Source: Pseudonocardia sp. HH130629-09
Lineage (GTDB): Bacteria > Actinomycetota > Actinomycetes > Mycobacteriales > Pseudonocardiaceae
Length of the DNA stretch: 64,000 bases
Direction of reading: 5' to 3'
Assembly: GCF_001294645.1 (NCBI RefSeq)
Contig: NZ_CP011868.1
Coordinates: 1,612,001 to 1,676,000, forward strand
Of the stretch, positions 18,598 through 27,793 are shown in pieces. The first letter of the stretch is position 1; every line of letters starts with the position of its first letter. The notes beneath the pieces were generated by a model that made no database searches, was not told the DNA's origin, and worked only from the letters and a program-made list of their open reading frames with translations. Made by a program: the position numbers and the translations under genes.

Positions 18598-19962
18598 TCA
18601 TGGTGTCGCGGCCGGCGACGGAGCGCCCGCCGGGGCGTTCCCGACGGCCGGGTCGAGCCCCAGGATCCCGGTGCGGCTGCGCGGCAGACCGGAGGTGCCG
18701 TCGGCGCCGGGGCGCACGGTCAGGATCTGGTGCACACCCATCCGGTTCTCCTCGAACGCCAGCGCCGCGCCGGCCAGGTACAGCAGCCAGATCCGCCACT
18801 GCTCCGCACCGATCATCCGGACCGCGATCTCGCGGTGCGCCTGCAGCGTCTCCAGCCACGGCCGGACCGTCCACACGTAGTGCTCGCGCAGCGAGTGCAC
18901 GTCCACCACCTCGTGCCCGGCCTGCTCCAGGAACCCGAGGGTCTCCCCGAGCGGCCGCATGTACATGTCCGGCGCGACGTAGGCCTCCATGAACGCGCCG
19001 CCGCCGGGAGCGGTGTTCGCCCCGACCGAGCCGCGCGACATCTGCTGCAGCAGCAGGCGCCCGTGCGGGCGCAGCATGCGGTGCAGCTGCGCGGCGTAGA
19101 CGCCGTAGTTCTCCTGGCCGACGTGCTCGCCCATCTCGATCGAGGCGACCGCGTCGAAAGGCTGGTCGGAGATCTCGCGGTAGTCCTGCAGCCTGATCTC
19201 GACCCGCTCGGACAGCCCCGCCCGGCGGACGCGCTCGACGCCGTAGTCGCGCTGCTGCGCCGACAGGGTCACCCCGGTGGCGTGCACGCCGTAGTGCTCC
19301 GCGGCGTGCACGAGCAGCGACGCCCAGCCGCAGCCGACGTCGAGCAGCCGCATCCCCGGCGCCAGGCCGAGCTTGCGGCAGATCAGGTCCAGCTTGTCGC
19401 GCTGGGCGTCGACGAGTGTGTAGTCGGGCCCCTCGTCGCGGGTCCAGTAGCCGCACGAGTACGCCATCTGCGGGTCGAGCAGGAAGGCGTAGAACTCGTT
19501 CGACAGGTCGTAGTGGTGGCTGATCGCGTCGCGGTCGCGGCGGCGGCTGTGCCGCCGCCCGCCCAGACGGGCCTCCGACGACGGCGGCCGCGGTGGCGGG
19601 CCGACGGCGCCGAGCCGGGCCGCGGTGCCCAGCGCACCCAGCTTCTGACGCAGGCCGAGCCGCACGGCACCGGTGCCCGGCCGGGCGAGCGCCCAGAACC
19701 GGGACAGCCCGTCGGCGATGTCGCCGTCGAAGGACAGGTCTCCGGAGACGAACGCCCTGGCCAGGCCGAGTTCGCCCGGCGCCCACAGCAGCCGGCGCAG
19801 GGCCCGGCGCCGGTGGACGATCACCGTCGGCGGGGTCGTGTCGTCGGGGGTGCCGGTCCGCCCGGACTCGCTGCCGTCCCAGGCACGCAGCCGCACCGGG
19901 AGCGGGGCGCGCAGGACGTCCTCCAGGAGCGAGGCGAGGCGCTCCGCAGGGGTGGTGGTCAT
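18598..19962 (-). CDS. Cyclopropane-fatty-acid synthase-type SAM methyltransferase (second copy)
   Basis: Methylates unsaturated acyl chains of phospholipids using SAM. 454 residues. The N-terminal domain contains the acyl-binding YDLSNEFYAFLLD and the MAYSCGYW motif, followed by the SAM-binding glycine loop (LLDVGCGWAS) near residue 200 and the catalytic-region SIEMGEHVG. A Ser/Arg-rich insert (residues about 125-150) precedes the core. ATG at 19962, 21 bp after the stop of the first copy. Whether it makes cyclopropane, methyl-branched or methylene products cannot be told. Confidence 0.88.
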   Translation of the reverse strand: MTTTPAERLASLLEDVLRAPLPVRLRAWDGSESGRTGTPDDTTPPTVIVHRRRALRRLLWAPGELGLARAFVSGDLSFDGDIADGLSRFWALARPGTGAVRLGLRQKLGALGTAARLGAVGPPPRPPSSEARLGGRRHSRRRDRDAISHHYDLSNEFYAFLLDPQMAYSCGYWTRDEGPDYTLVDAQRDKLDLICRKLGLAPGMRLLDVGCGWASLLVHAAEHYGVHATGVTLSAQQRDYGVERVRRAGLSERVEIRLQDYREISDQPFDAVASIEMGEHVGQENYGVYAAQLHRMLRPHGRLLLQQMSRGSVGANTAPGGGAFMEAYVAPDMYMRPLGETLGFLEQAGHEVVDVHSLREHYVWTVRPWLETLQAHREIAVRMIGAEQWRIWLLYLAGAALAFEENRMGVHQILTVRPGADGTSGLPRSRTGILGLDPAVGNAPAGAPSPAATP

Positions 19963-19983
19963 GGGGCCTCGATTCAGCTCAGT

Positions 19984-21291
19984 TCAGAAGGACGGGCGGC
20001 GCTGCAGCGAGAACTGGAAGACGTCGAGGTAGCCGACGCGGAAGCCCGCCTCGCAGTAGCCGAGGTAGAACTCCCACATCCGGCGAAACGTCTCGTCGAA
20101 GCCGAGCGCCTCGACCTCGTCCCACCGCTCGAGGAAGCGCGTGCGCCAGTGGCCCAGGGTGCGGGCGTAGTCGAAGCCGAGGCTGCGCCGCTCGGCGACG
20201 TGCAGGCCGCCGGTGTGGTCGGCGAGGTTCTGCTCGATCGCCTCGACCGACGGGATGATCCCGCCCGGGAAGACGTACTTGTGGATCCAGGTGTAGTCGT
20301 CGCGGGCGACCATCATCCGGTCGTGCGGCATGGTGATCGACTGCAGGCCGACTCGCCCGCCCGGCTTGAGCAGCCGGTCCAGCGCGGCGAAGTACGTCGG
20401 CCAGTACTCGACGCCGACGGCCTCGATCATCTCGACCGACACGACGGCGTCGTAGGAGCCCTGGGCCTCGCGGTAGTCGCGCAGCAGCACCTGCACCCGG
20501 TCGGCCACGCCCGCCTCGGCGAGCCGCGCCTCGGCGAGGGTCTTCTGCTCCTGCGAGATCGTCAGGGTGGTGACCCGGGCGCCGCGCTGCGCGGCCCGCG
20601 TCGCGAGCCCGCCCCAGCCCGTTCCGATCTCCAGCACGTGCATCCCCGCCCCGACGCCCGCCATGTCCAGGATGCCGTCGATCTTGCGTTCCTGGGCCAG
20701 GACGAGGTCGTCGGAGCCGTCGGCGAACCAGCCCGCGGAGTAGGACATGGTGTCGTCGAGGAACAGCGAGAACAGCTCGTTGGACAGGTCGTAGTGGCGG
20801 TGGATGTTCTCCCGCGACCCCTCCACCGAGTTGACCTCGGCGGTGGGCCGGCGGGCCTCGGCGAACCGGCGGCCCAGCCGCTGGAGCGCCGGCGGGATCA
20901 GCGTCGACAGCCGGGACGCGAACGGGGTCAGCAGACCGGGCAGGTCGGTGGTCGTCCAGTCGCCCACCATGTAGGACTCGCCGAACCCGATCTTCGAGTC
21001 GGCGCCGAGCCGGTGGTAGAACGCCGACGGCCGCTCGATCCGCATCACCGGCGAGTCCCGGCCGCCCGACCCCATGCGCTCCCCACCGGGGAAGACCACT
21101 CTGACCGGCAGCGACCGGACGGCGTTGCGGAACAGCGACTCCGCGATCCTGGCCTTGACCGGGGCCACGGGCGGCGTCGCCAGCCCGGGCCACACTCCCT
21201 CGTTGGGGCGGGGGACGGCGTGGGTGCGGGGCCGGACGCCGCGCGCCCCGCCGGCCACCGGCACGGCGATCCCGTCGTGCTGCATCGTCAT
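19984..21291 (-). CDS. ufaA1: Cyclopropane-fatty-acid synthase-type SAM methyltransferase (UfaA1-like)
   Basis: 435 residues, the size of mycobacterial UfaA1 (Rv0447c), which has been linked to tuberculostearic acid synthesis. Visible motifs: HYDLSNELFSLFLDD, MSYSAGWF, the SAM loop VLEIGTGWGGLA, VVSVEMIEAVG and a C-terminal QFSLQRRPSF tail. ATG at 21291 overlaps the DUF1365 stop (ATGA). It differs clearly from the second copy, so this is not a recent duplication. Its neighbours (FAD oxidoreductase, DUF1365, DUF1295) match the mycobacterial Rv0446c-Rv0449c set. Confidence 0.9.
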   Translation of the reverse strand: MTMQHDGIAVPVAGGARGVRPRTHAVPRPNEGVWPGLATPPVAPVKARIAESLFRNAVRSLPVRVVFPGGERMGSGGRDSPVMRIERPSAFYHRLGADSKIGFGESYMVGDWTTTDLPGLLTPFASRLSTLIPPALQRLGRRFAEARRPTAEVNSVEGSRENIHRHYDLSNELFSLFLDDTMSYSAGWFADGSDDLVLAQERKIDGILDMAGVGAGMHVLEIGTGWGGLATRAAQRGARVTTLTISQEQKTLAEARLAEAGVADRVQVLLRDYREAQGSYDAVVSVEMIEAVGVEYWPTYFAALDRLLKPGGRVGLQSITMPHDRMMVARDDYTWIHKYVFPGGIIPSVEAIEQNLADHTGGLHVAERRSLGFDYARTLGHWRTRFLERWDEVEALGFDETFRRMWEFYLGYCEAGFRVGYLDVFQFSLQRRPSF

Positions 21292-22064
21292 CGCGAGAGC
21301 CCTTCCTGAGGCAGATCCTGTACGGGGTGTTCGTGGGGCAGGCCCGCGCGGTTCTGTGGTGGACGGGCCGGTTTCGGCACGACCGGGAGCCGGGTCCACA
21401 GCGCGATGCCGTGCCGCCGGATCAGCGCCGCGGTCCGCTGGGTGACCAGCGGGCGCCGCAGCACCGTGCGCGCCACCTGCCGGGTGGTCGCGGGCCTGCG
21501 GGTCCCGGCCAGGGTGGCGACGAACGCGGGCGCGCCGTCCTGGTGCAGCGTGATCGCGATGCCGAGCCGGTCGCCGGGTTCGGGCAGGCGCATCGCGTAG
21601 TGGCCGTCGACCGTGAGGAACGGCGAGACGTAGAACTCCTTGTCCACGCTCGCCCTCCCCGACGGGTCGGGGCGCAGCAGGTAGCAGTGCCGTTCGCCGT
21701 AGGTGTTGTGCACCTCCGCGATCACGCAGGCGAGCGTGCCGTCCGCGCGGTGGCACCAGAACACCGAGATCGGGTTGAACACGTAGCCGAGCACCCGGGC
21801 GTGGGCGAGCATCAGGACCTGGCCCCCGGCCAGGTCGATGCCGTGCGCGGCCAGGTAGGTGTCGACGTTCTCTCGGATCCCGCGCCCGGGGTCGCCGAGG
21901 TGGTCGCGGGACTCGAAGCGGGCGAACGGGCGCAGCCAGAACGGCAGCCGCGGCAGCGCGTCGAGGTCGACGAGCCAGTAGTAGATCGGGTGCGAGAACG
22001 ACGACTCCAGGTCGCGCCGGCGGGCGTGCCGCACCTCGGCGTCGTACAGCGCCGGGGTGCTCAC
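21288..22064 (-). CDS. DUF1365 family protein
   Basis: 258 residues. The family signature is visible as SHPIYYWLVDLD, GYVFNPISVFWCHR, EVHNTYGERHCYL and the FYVSPFLTVDGHYAMR segment. DUF1365 proteins occur almost always beside CFA-synthase-type methyltransferases and an NAD/FAD amine-oxidase-like protein, and are thought to act on the acyl substrate or product. The biochemical role is not established. GTG at 22064 overlaps the oxidoreductase stop (GTGA), and its own stop overlaps the methyltransferase start. Confidence 0.93.
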   Translation of the reverse strand: MSTPALYDAEVRHARRRDLESSFSHPIYYWLVDLDALPRLPFWLRPFARFESRDHLGDPGRGIRENVDTYLAAHGIDLAGGQVLMLAHARVLGYVFNPISVFWCHRADGTLACVIAEVHNTYGERHCYLLRPDPSGRASVDKEFYVSPFLTVDGHYAMRLPEPGDRLGIAITLHQDGAPAFVATLAGTRRPATTRQVARTVLRRPLVTQRTAALIRRHGIALWTRLPVVPKPARPPQNRAGLPHEHPVQDLPQEGLSR

Positions 22065-23353
22065 CAGCTCACTCCGAGCGCGCGGGCGGCGCGCACCCCC
22101 GAGGCGCAGCCGTCCTCGTGGAAGCCCCAGCCGTGGTAGGCGCCGGCGAAGGCGGTGACCGGGGTGTTCAGCTCCGGCAGGCGGCGCTGCGCGGCCACCG
22201 AGCCCGGCGTGTACACCGGGTGCTCGTAGGTCATCCGCGCGACGACGGCGTCCGGCGCGATCCGCCCGGCGCCGTTCAGCGTGACCACCCAGTCGTCGGG
22301 GTCGGTGAGGCGCATCAGCCGGTTCATGTCGTAGCTGACCAGCACCGGAGCCTGGGCGGAGTCGGCGCAGGCGGGCTTGAGGTAGTTCCACGACGCCCGG
22401 GCGCCGCCGCGGCGCGGCAGCAGCGAGGTGTCGTGGTGCAGCCAGGTCTCGTTGCGGGAGTAGGTGAACGCCCCCAGCACGGCCCGCTCGTCGGCGGTGG
22501 CGTCGTCGCCCAGGACCGCCAGCGCCTGGTCGGGGTGGGTGGCGAGCACGACGTGGTCGAACGCGGCGACGGTGTCGGAGTCGTCGCGGACCTCGACGCC
22601 CGCGGACGAGCGCAGGACCGAGCGGACCGGTGTGGCGGTGCGCACGGCCGGGAGCTGCTTGACGACGCGCTCGACGTAGGAGCGGGACCCGCCGGTCACC
22701 GTCCGCCACTGCGGCGAGCCGCCGATCCCGAGCATGCCGTGGTGGTCGAGGAAGGTGAACAGGTAGCGCGCCGGGTAGTCCAGCGACAGCGCCGCGCCCG
22801 CCGACCACACGCAGGACACCACCGGGATCATGAAGTGCTGGACGAAGTAGCGGGAGTAGCCGCCGATCGCGAGGAACGCCCCGAGTGTGGTGAGGTCCGG
22901 CGCCGCCGCCCGCTCCTCGTATGCGAGGACCCGGCGTGCGTGGCGGTGGAACCGGACGACCTCGCCGAGCATCCGCAGGTAGGCCGGCCGGGCCAGGTTC
23001 GACGCCTGGGGGAACAGGCCACCCAGCTTGCGGGCACCGGCGTACTCCAGCCCGCAGCCGTCGCAGCGCACCGACATGGACATGTCGGAGTCCTGGGTGG
23101 CCACGCCCAGCTCGCCGAACAGCCGCAGCAGGTTCGGGTAGGTGCGGTCGTTGTGGACGATGAAACCCGAGTCGACGTGGGTCGTCCCCCCGTCCGACGA
23201 CGCCAGCTCGTGGGTGTGGGCGTGCCCGCCGGGGCGGTCGTCGGCCTCGTACAGCGTCACGTCGTGGCTGCGGGACAGCAGGTGGGCGGCCGTCAGACCG
23301 GACACCCCGCTGCCCACCACGGCGACGGTCGGACGCGCCTGCACTGCACTCAC
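22061..23353 (-). CDS. FAD-dependent amine-oxidase-like oxidoreductase of the UfaA1 cluster
   Basis: 430 residues. N-terminal Rossmann FAD-binding motif (VVGSGVSGLTAAHLLS) and the following acidic ribose-binding strand end (LYEADDRPGGHAHT), typical of the flavin amine oxidase/phytoene desaturase fold. Conserved middle (HNDRTYPNLLRLF) and C-terminus (YHGWGFHEDGCASG). Family members travel with DUF1365 and CFA-type methyltransferases (Rv0449c-like). A reductive or desaturation step on methylated fatty acids is plausible but unproven. GTG 23353 is coupled to the upstream hydrolase stop. Confidence 0.92.
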   Translation of the reverse strand: MSAVQARPTVAVVGSGVSGLTAAHLLSRSHDVTLYEADDRPGGHAHTHELASSDGGTTHVDSGFIVHNDRTYPNLLRLFGELGVATQDSDMSMSVRCDGCGLEYAGARKLGGLFPQASNLARPAYLRMLGEVVRFHRHARRVLAYEERAAAPDLTTLGAFLAIGGYSRYFVQHFMIPVVSCVWSAGAALSLDYPARYLFTFLDHHGMLGIGGSPQWRTVTGGSRSYVERVVKQLPAVRTATPVRSVLRSSAGVEVRDDSDTVAAFDHVVLATHPDQALAVLGDDATADERAVLGAFTYSRNETWLHHDTSLLPRRGGARASWNYLKPACADSAQAPVLVSYDMNRLMRLTDPDDWVVTLNGAGRIAPDAVVARMTYEHPVYTPGSVAAQRRLPELNTPVTAFAGAYHGWGFHEDGCASGVRAARALGVSW

Positions 23354-24078
23354 CTCTGGACTCCTTCGAGCGCGACCCGCAGCCCGGCCGGGGCGGGTTC
23401 CGCCATGGCGTTCGCGATGACCGGGTCCCGGGGTTCGGCCCCGAGTTCGCCGAGTGCGAAACGTCGCACCAGGGAGGTCCAGTCCCCGGCGCGGCGGAGC
23501 ATGGGGTGGCCGTCGCCGAGGACGTCGAAGCGGGCGACCCGGTCGGTCACCGACCGGGCGTGCAGGGCGTAGGCGTAGGACGCGGCGGGGTCGGTCATCC
23601 GGTCCCGGTCGCCGTGCGCGATCAGCACCGCGCGCCCGGCGAGCTGCTCGACCGGGTCGGATCCCTCCAGCCAGGGGGCGAGCCCGCACACCGCGACGAC
23701 ACCGGGCGCGCCCGCCGCCCGCAGCACCGCACGGCCACCCATCGAGTGCCCGACGAGCACGATCGGACGACCCGGGTAGCGGCGGGCGAGCTCGTGGACG
23801 GCCCACTCGGCGTCGCGGTAGGTGTCCATGGCCGGGCCGTTCCAGCCCCGCACCCGGTAGCGCAGCAGGTGCACCGCGACGCCCGAGCCCAGCTCGGTCC
23901 GGTGGCCGCGCCCGCCGCGCTCCAGGGAGTGCGCGAACGGCAGCATGCGCAGCAGCGCCAGCCCGCGCCGGGCGGGGGCGGTGGAGTGCGACTTCCCACC
24001 GTGCGCGACGAGCACCACACCGGCGGGGTCGGGGTGGCGGTCGCCGGCGTTCTCCAGCCACGGACTCGGATCGGGCAC
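23350..24078 (-). CDS. Alpha/beta hydrolase
   Basis: 242 residues with nucleophile elbow GHSMGG near residue 115, an early oxyanion-type AHGGKSHS segment and late Asp/His candidates (AHGDRDRMT, LGDGHPMLRR). A lipase or thioesterase role on fatty-acyl substrates is possible from context. The GTG at 24078 has GAGG seven bases upstream; the open frame extends further but the added sequence is low-complexity. First gene of the fatty-acid operon, coupled to the FAD gene by GTGA. Confidence 0.82.
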   Translation of the reverse strand: MPDPSPWLENAGDRHPDPAGVVLVAHGGKSHSTAPARRGLALLRMLPFAHSLERGGRGHRTELGSGVAVHLLRYRVRGWNGPAMDTYRDAEWAVHELARRYPGRPIVLVGHSMGGRAVLRAAGAPGVVAVCGLAPWLEGSDPVEQLAGRAVLIAHGDRDRMTDPAASYAYALHARSVTDRVARFDVLGDGHPMLRRAGDWTSLVRRFALGELGAEPRDPVIANAMAEPAPAGLRVALEGVQR

Positions 24079-24425
24079 GGGGCGCCTCGCAGGGGACGGG
24101 GTGCACGGGGCACCGGGACGGTCTCGGCGCATGGTCGTCCGGAGGCCCGGGTGGTGGCCGGTCGGTGGGACCGTCCTCACATCGGGTCGGCCCGGACACG
24201 GCCCGCGACCGGTACGTACCCGTCGACCCTAGATCGGGCCCCGGTACCTTGCTCGTCGAGACATCTCGGCGCGCGGGACTGCTCGAACGAGTGAGGTGCA
24301 CATCACCTCCAATGGTCACGGCGTGGGTGGGTAGGACCACGGACGCATCCGGCTGCGGGAGGCGCGAAGATGTGCGTGCGCCCGGGAGCCGGGCGCCGCG
24401 GACGGGCGGGGAGAGGACGACGACG
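24079..24425. promoter_or_regulatory. Divergent intergenic region with an inverted repeat
   Basis: 347 bp between the hydrolase (minus) and the acyltransferase (plus). A 6-5-6 inverted repeat GAGGTG-CACAT-CACCTC lies at 24293-24309 and could be a regulator site. A TACCTT box occurs at about 24245-24250. No gene is supported here. Confidence 0.4.
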
Positions 24426-25226
24426 ATGGGCGTGCCACCGGAGCTGACGGTGTGGCAGAAGGTCGTGGCGACGGTGCGACGCCGGCGTCGCGGGTCGGGC
24501 TTCTGGTTCGGCCTCGCGATCGCGGTGATCTGGCCGTTCGTCGTCTTCGGGACCCGGCTGGGCTGGCGCGGTGCGGAGCACCTGCCGCGCACCGGCGGCG
24601 CCCTGCTGGTCGGCAACCACGTCTCGTTCTCCGACCCGATCTTCGACATCGCCTTCGGCACCGCGCACGGCCGGATCCCGCGGTTCCTGGCCAAGGGCGA
24701 GCTGTGGTCGGTGCCGGTGGTCAAGTGGGTGCTCGGCCACGGCGGGCACATTCCGGTGTACCGGTCGTCGAAGCGGGCGTCGGAGTCGTTCACCGGCTCG
24801 ATCGACGCACTGGAGCGCGGGGAGATCGTCGCGATCTACCCGGAGGGCACCTACACCCGTGACCCCGGGCACTGGCCGATGAAGCCGAAGAACGGCGTCG
24901 CCCGGATCGCGTTGCGCTCCGGCGTCCCGGTGATCCCGATGGCGAACTGGGGCACCCAGGGCTTCCTGCCAGCCGACGGGCGGCCGAAGCCGTTCCCGCG
25001 CAAGCGCGTCACGGTCGCGCTCGGCCCACCGGTGGACCTCTCGGAGTTCGCCGGGAAGCCCCTGACGAAGACCACCCTCGACGCGGCCACCGCGAAGATC
25101 ATGGACGCGGTGACCGGGCTGCTCGAGGAGCTGCGCGGGGAGACCCGCCCGGCGACGCCCTACGACCCGGAGGCTCGGCCGCGTCCGGAATCACCGGGCG
25201 AGCCGGCGCAGCGGGCGGCGTCCTGA
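24426..25226 (+). CDS. plsC: 1-acyl-sn-glycerol-3-phosphate acyltransferase family protein
   Basis: Transfers an acyl chain to lysophosphatidate or a related acceptor at the membrane. 266 residues. N-terminal hydrophobic anchor (FGLAIAVIWPFVVFG), catalytic NHVSFSD (HX4D motif), acceptor-binding FLAKGELWS, YPEGTYTRD and VPVIPMANWG. All four PlsC motifs are present. The C-terminal 25 residues are Pro/Glu-rich. ATG 24426 with GAGAGGA upstream. Convergent with mtr after a 4-bp gap. The symbol is a family-level name; the acceptor is not proven. Confidence 0.9.
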   Translation: MGVPPELTVWQKVVATVRRRRRGSGFWFGLAIAVIWPFVVFGTRLGWRGAEHLPRTGGALLVGNHVSFSDPIFDIAFGTAHGRIPRFLAKGELWSVPVVKWVLGHGGHIPVYRSSKRASESFTGSIDALERGEIVAIYPEGTYTRDPGHWPMKPKNGVARIALRSGVPVIPMANWGTQGFLPADGRPKPFPRKRVTVALGPPVDLSEFAGKPLTKTTLDAATAKIMDAVTGLLEELRGETRPATPYDPEARPRPESPGEPAQRAAS

Positions 25227-25230
25227 CCCG

Positions 25231-26622
25231 TCAGATCTCCAGCCCCAGCAGGGCGTTCTCGATGACCTCGGGCAGTGCCGGGTGGATCCAGTACTGTCCG
25301 GTGGCGATCTCGGAGACGGTCTGGCCGAACACCATCGCCTGGACGAGCTGCTGGACCAGCGTGGAGGCCTGCGGCCCGAGCAGGTGGGCGCCCAGCAGCC
25401 GCCCGGTGCCCTTCTCCGCGACGATCTTGCAGATCCCGGTGCGGTCCTCCATCGCCCAGCCGAAGGCGACGTCGCCGACGTTCTGCACCTTGACGGCGAT
25501 GTCCAGCCCGGCGTCGCGGGCCTCGGTCTCGGTCATCCCGACCGAGGCGATCTGCGGTTCGGTGAACACCGCGGACGGGACGAGGTCGTGGTTGGTCGCT
25601 CGCAGGTCGCCCGGGTGCGCCAGGTTGTGCCCGACGATCTTCGCCTCGTGGTTGGCGACGTGCTTGAGCTGGTGCGGCGAGCTGACGTCGCCCAGCGCCC
25701 ACACGCCCGCGGCGGAGACGCTGCGCTGGTACTCGTCGACCGCGACGCGGCCGTCGGCGTGCGCGGTGACCCCACCCCGGTCGAGGTCCATCCGGTCGCC
25801 GTTGGGCACCCGGCCTGTCGCGACGAGCAGGGTGTCGGCGACGACGGTGGAGCCGTCGGCGAGGGTGATCTGCACCTCACCGGGGCCGCCGCGGCCGTCG
25901 CCGGACAGCGCGGTCACCTGGCGGCCCAGCCGGCAGTCCCAGCGGGCGGCGGCGATCTCGGTGAACCGGTCGGACAGTGTGTCGTCGAGGTGGCGCAGCA
26001 GCTTGGGCCCGCGCGCGATCAGGGTGACCTCGGCGCCGAGCGCGGAGAACACGTGCGCGAACTCGGCGGCGATGTAGCCGCCGCCCATGATCGCGAGCCG
26101 GCGCGGGACGTCCTCGACACGCATCACGGTGTCGGAGGTCTCGAACGGCACCCCGGCCGCCGCGACCCGCGGCGGGATGCCCGGCCGCGAGCCGGCCGCG
26201 ATGACGATCCGGTCGGCGGTGACGGTGTCGGTACCCGAGCCGTCGGTGCGCTCGACACCCAGCTCGCGCTCGCCGGTGAACCGGGCGTGCCCGAAGTACA
26301 CGGTGACGTTGGGGCTGCGGTCCACACGGTAGGAGCGGCCGCCCTCGGAGATCGGGTCGATCCGGCCGAACACCCGGTCCCGGATGTCGGTCCAGCGGAC
26401 CTTGTCGACGGTCCCGTCGACGCCGTAGGTGTGCGCCTGCCGGATGGTCTCGGCGACGTCCGCGGCGTAGACGTACATCTTCGTCGGGATGCAGCCGACG
26501 TTCAGGCAGGTCCCGCCGAACACCCCGTGCTCGACGAGCGCGACGTCGAGCCCGGCGAAGCGTTCGTCGAGGAAGGTGTTTCCGGAACCGGTGCCGATGA
26601 CGACCAGATCATGGTGGGCCAC
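25231..26622 (-). CDS. mtr: Mycothione reductase
   Basis: FAD- and NADPH-dependent reductase of mycothiol disulfide, the actinobacterial counterpart of glutathione reductase. 463 residues. N-terminal IGTGSGNTF, redox disulfide in GGTCLNVGCIPTKM (residues about 35-48), NADPH-binding GGGYIAAEFA, FAD-binding VWALGDVS, and the dimer-interface HPALPE with its catalytic His near the C-terminus. The N-terminus matches mycobacterial Mtr rather than lipoamide dehydrogenase. GTG 26622. Its presence supports a mycothiol-making actinobacterium. Confidence 0.95.
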   Translation of the reverse strand: MAHHDLVVIGTGSGNTFLDERFAGLDVALVEHGVFGGTCLNVGCIPTKMYVYAADVAETIRQAHTYGVDGTVDKVRWTDIRDRVFGRIDPISEGGRSYRVDRSPNVTVYFGHARFTGERELGVERTDGSGTDTVTADRIVIAAGSRPGIPPRVAAAGVPFETSDTVMRVEDVPRRLAIMGGGYIAAEFAHVFSALGAEVTLIARGPKLLRHLDDTLSDRFTEIAAARWDCRLGRQVTALSGDGRGGPGEVQITLADGSTVVADTLLVATGRVPNGDRMDLDRGGVTAHADGRVAVDEYQRSVSAAGVWALGDVSSPHQLKHVANHEAKIVGHNLAHPGDLRATNHDLVPSAVFTEPQIASVGMTETEARDAGLDIAVKVQNVGDVAFGWAMEDRTGICKIVAEKGTGRLLGAHLLGPQASTLVQQLVQAMVFGQTVSEIATGQYWIHPALPEVIENALLGLEI

Positions 26623-26676
26623 GTCGCGAGGCTAACCGCTTCCGCGGGTCGGCGGCGTTCTGGTACCCCTCTGGAG

Positions 26677-27144
26677 ATGACCGTCCCCACACCGGCCGCG
26701 GCGGCGGCCCCCACCCTGCACCGCGCCTGGGCCGCCGACCTCGACCCGGCCACCCTGTACGCGCTCCTCGCGCTGCGCACCGCGATCTTCGTCGTCGAGC
26801 AGGAGTGCCCCTACCAGGAGCTCGACGGGCGTGATCTCGAACCGCGGACCCGGCACCACTGGCTGGCCGAGGGCGCGACGGTGGTCGCGACCCTGCGGCT
26901 GCTGGCCGAGCCCGACGGGGTCATGCGGATCGGCCGGGTGTGCACCCGGACCGACGCGCGCGGGCGCGGGCTGGGGCACCGGCTGATGGACTCGGCGCTC
27001 GCCGAGGTCGGCGACCGCCCCTGCGTGCTCGACGCCCAGGAGGTCCAGAAGGCGTTCTACGCCCGGCACGGTTTCGTGCCGGTGGGGGAGCGGTTCGTCG
27101 AGGACGGCATCCCGCACGTCCCGATGGAGCGCCGTCGCTCCTGA
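26677..27144 (+). CDS. GNAT N-acetyltransferase, ElaA-like
   Basis: 155 residues. The ElaA-like beginning (LYALLALRTAIFVVEQECPYQELDG) is followed by the acetyl-CoA loop (IGRVCTRTDARGRGLGHRLM) and the conserved end (AFYARHGFVPVGERFVEDGIPHVPM). The substrate is unknown. ATG 26677, divergent from mtr with a 54-bp spacer. Confidence 0.9.
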   Translation: MTVPTPAAAAAPTLHRAWAADLDPATLYALLALRTAIFVVEQECPYQELDGRDLEPRTRHHWLAEGATVVATLRLLAEPDGVMRIGRVCTRTDARGRGLGHRLMDSALAEVGDRPCVLDAQEVQKAFYARHGFVPVGERFVEDGIPHVPMERRRS

Positions 27145-27321
27145 GCGGGGCCCGGCCCGCGGCCCGTGTGCGCAGGTCCGGCGGGGACCGTGCGGCGCTC
27201 GACCGGACGAGGGGCGTGCTCCGCGCGTCGCCGTCGCCGGGGCGCCGAGTGCGCGATACTCCCGCGCGTGCTCCGACCGAGGGTGCACGAGCGGACACGC
27301 TGGGAGAGGAAGGCGGAACGG

Positions 27322-27747
27322 ATGAGCGACGACCGACGGGGCGGCGACTCCCCGACCTGGGGGCGGGTCGGACCGGCGGACCCGACGGCGGACCCAGCGA
27401 CCCATCCGGCGCTGCGCACGCCCGACCCCACGGCGGAGCAGCCGACCGCGGCGGTGCCGGTGGAGGGCGGACCGGACTCCGAGGCCACCACCGAGAAGCG
27501 CGCGATCCCGCACACCCGCGCCGGCGGGCTGTGGGCCGCACTGATCCTCTCGGCGGTCGTGCTGATCTTCCTGCTGGTGTTCATCCTGCAGAACACCGAG
27601 CCGGTCGCGATCACCTTCCTGTGGATGACCGGGACCCTGCCGATCGGGGTGGCACTGCTGTTCGCCGCGATCGCCGGGATCCTGCTGGTCGCCGTGCCCG
27701 GGACGGGCCGGATCCTGCAGCTGCGCCGGCAGGCGCGGCGGGGCTGA
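27322..27747 (+). CDS. LapA/DUF1049 membrane protein
   Basis: 141 residues. About 65 Pro/Thr/Glu-rich cytoplasmic residues precede two closely spaced membrane helices separated by the LapA-type element FILQNTEPVAITFLW. The tail RILQLRRQARRG is basic. LapA-family proteins assemble or scaffold envelope lipid systems; the role here is unknown. ATG 27322 with GAGAGGAAGG upstream. A hairpin terminator follows. Confidence 0.85.
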   Translation: MSDDRRGGDSPTWGRVGPADPTADPATHPALRTPDPTAEQPTAAVPVEGGPDSEATTEKRAIPHTRAGGLWAALILSAVVLIFLLVFILQNTEPVAITFLWMTGTLPIGVALLFAAIAGILLVAVPGTGRILQLRRQARRG

Positions 27748-27754
27748 CCCGCGC

Positions 27755-27785
27755 GGGTCGCGGCCGGGTGAGGCGGCCGCGACCC
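27755..27785. terminator. Bidirectional terminator hairpin
   Basis: Perfect 12-bp stem GGGTCGCGGCCG/CGGCCGCGACCC with a 7-base loop, between the convergent LapA-like gene and the DEAD-box helicase gene. Confidence 0.75.
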
Positions 27786-27793
27786 GGGGGAGG

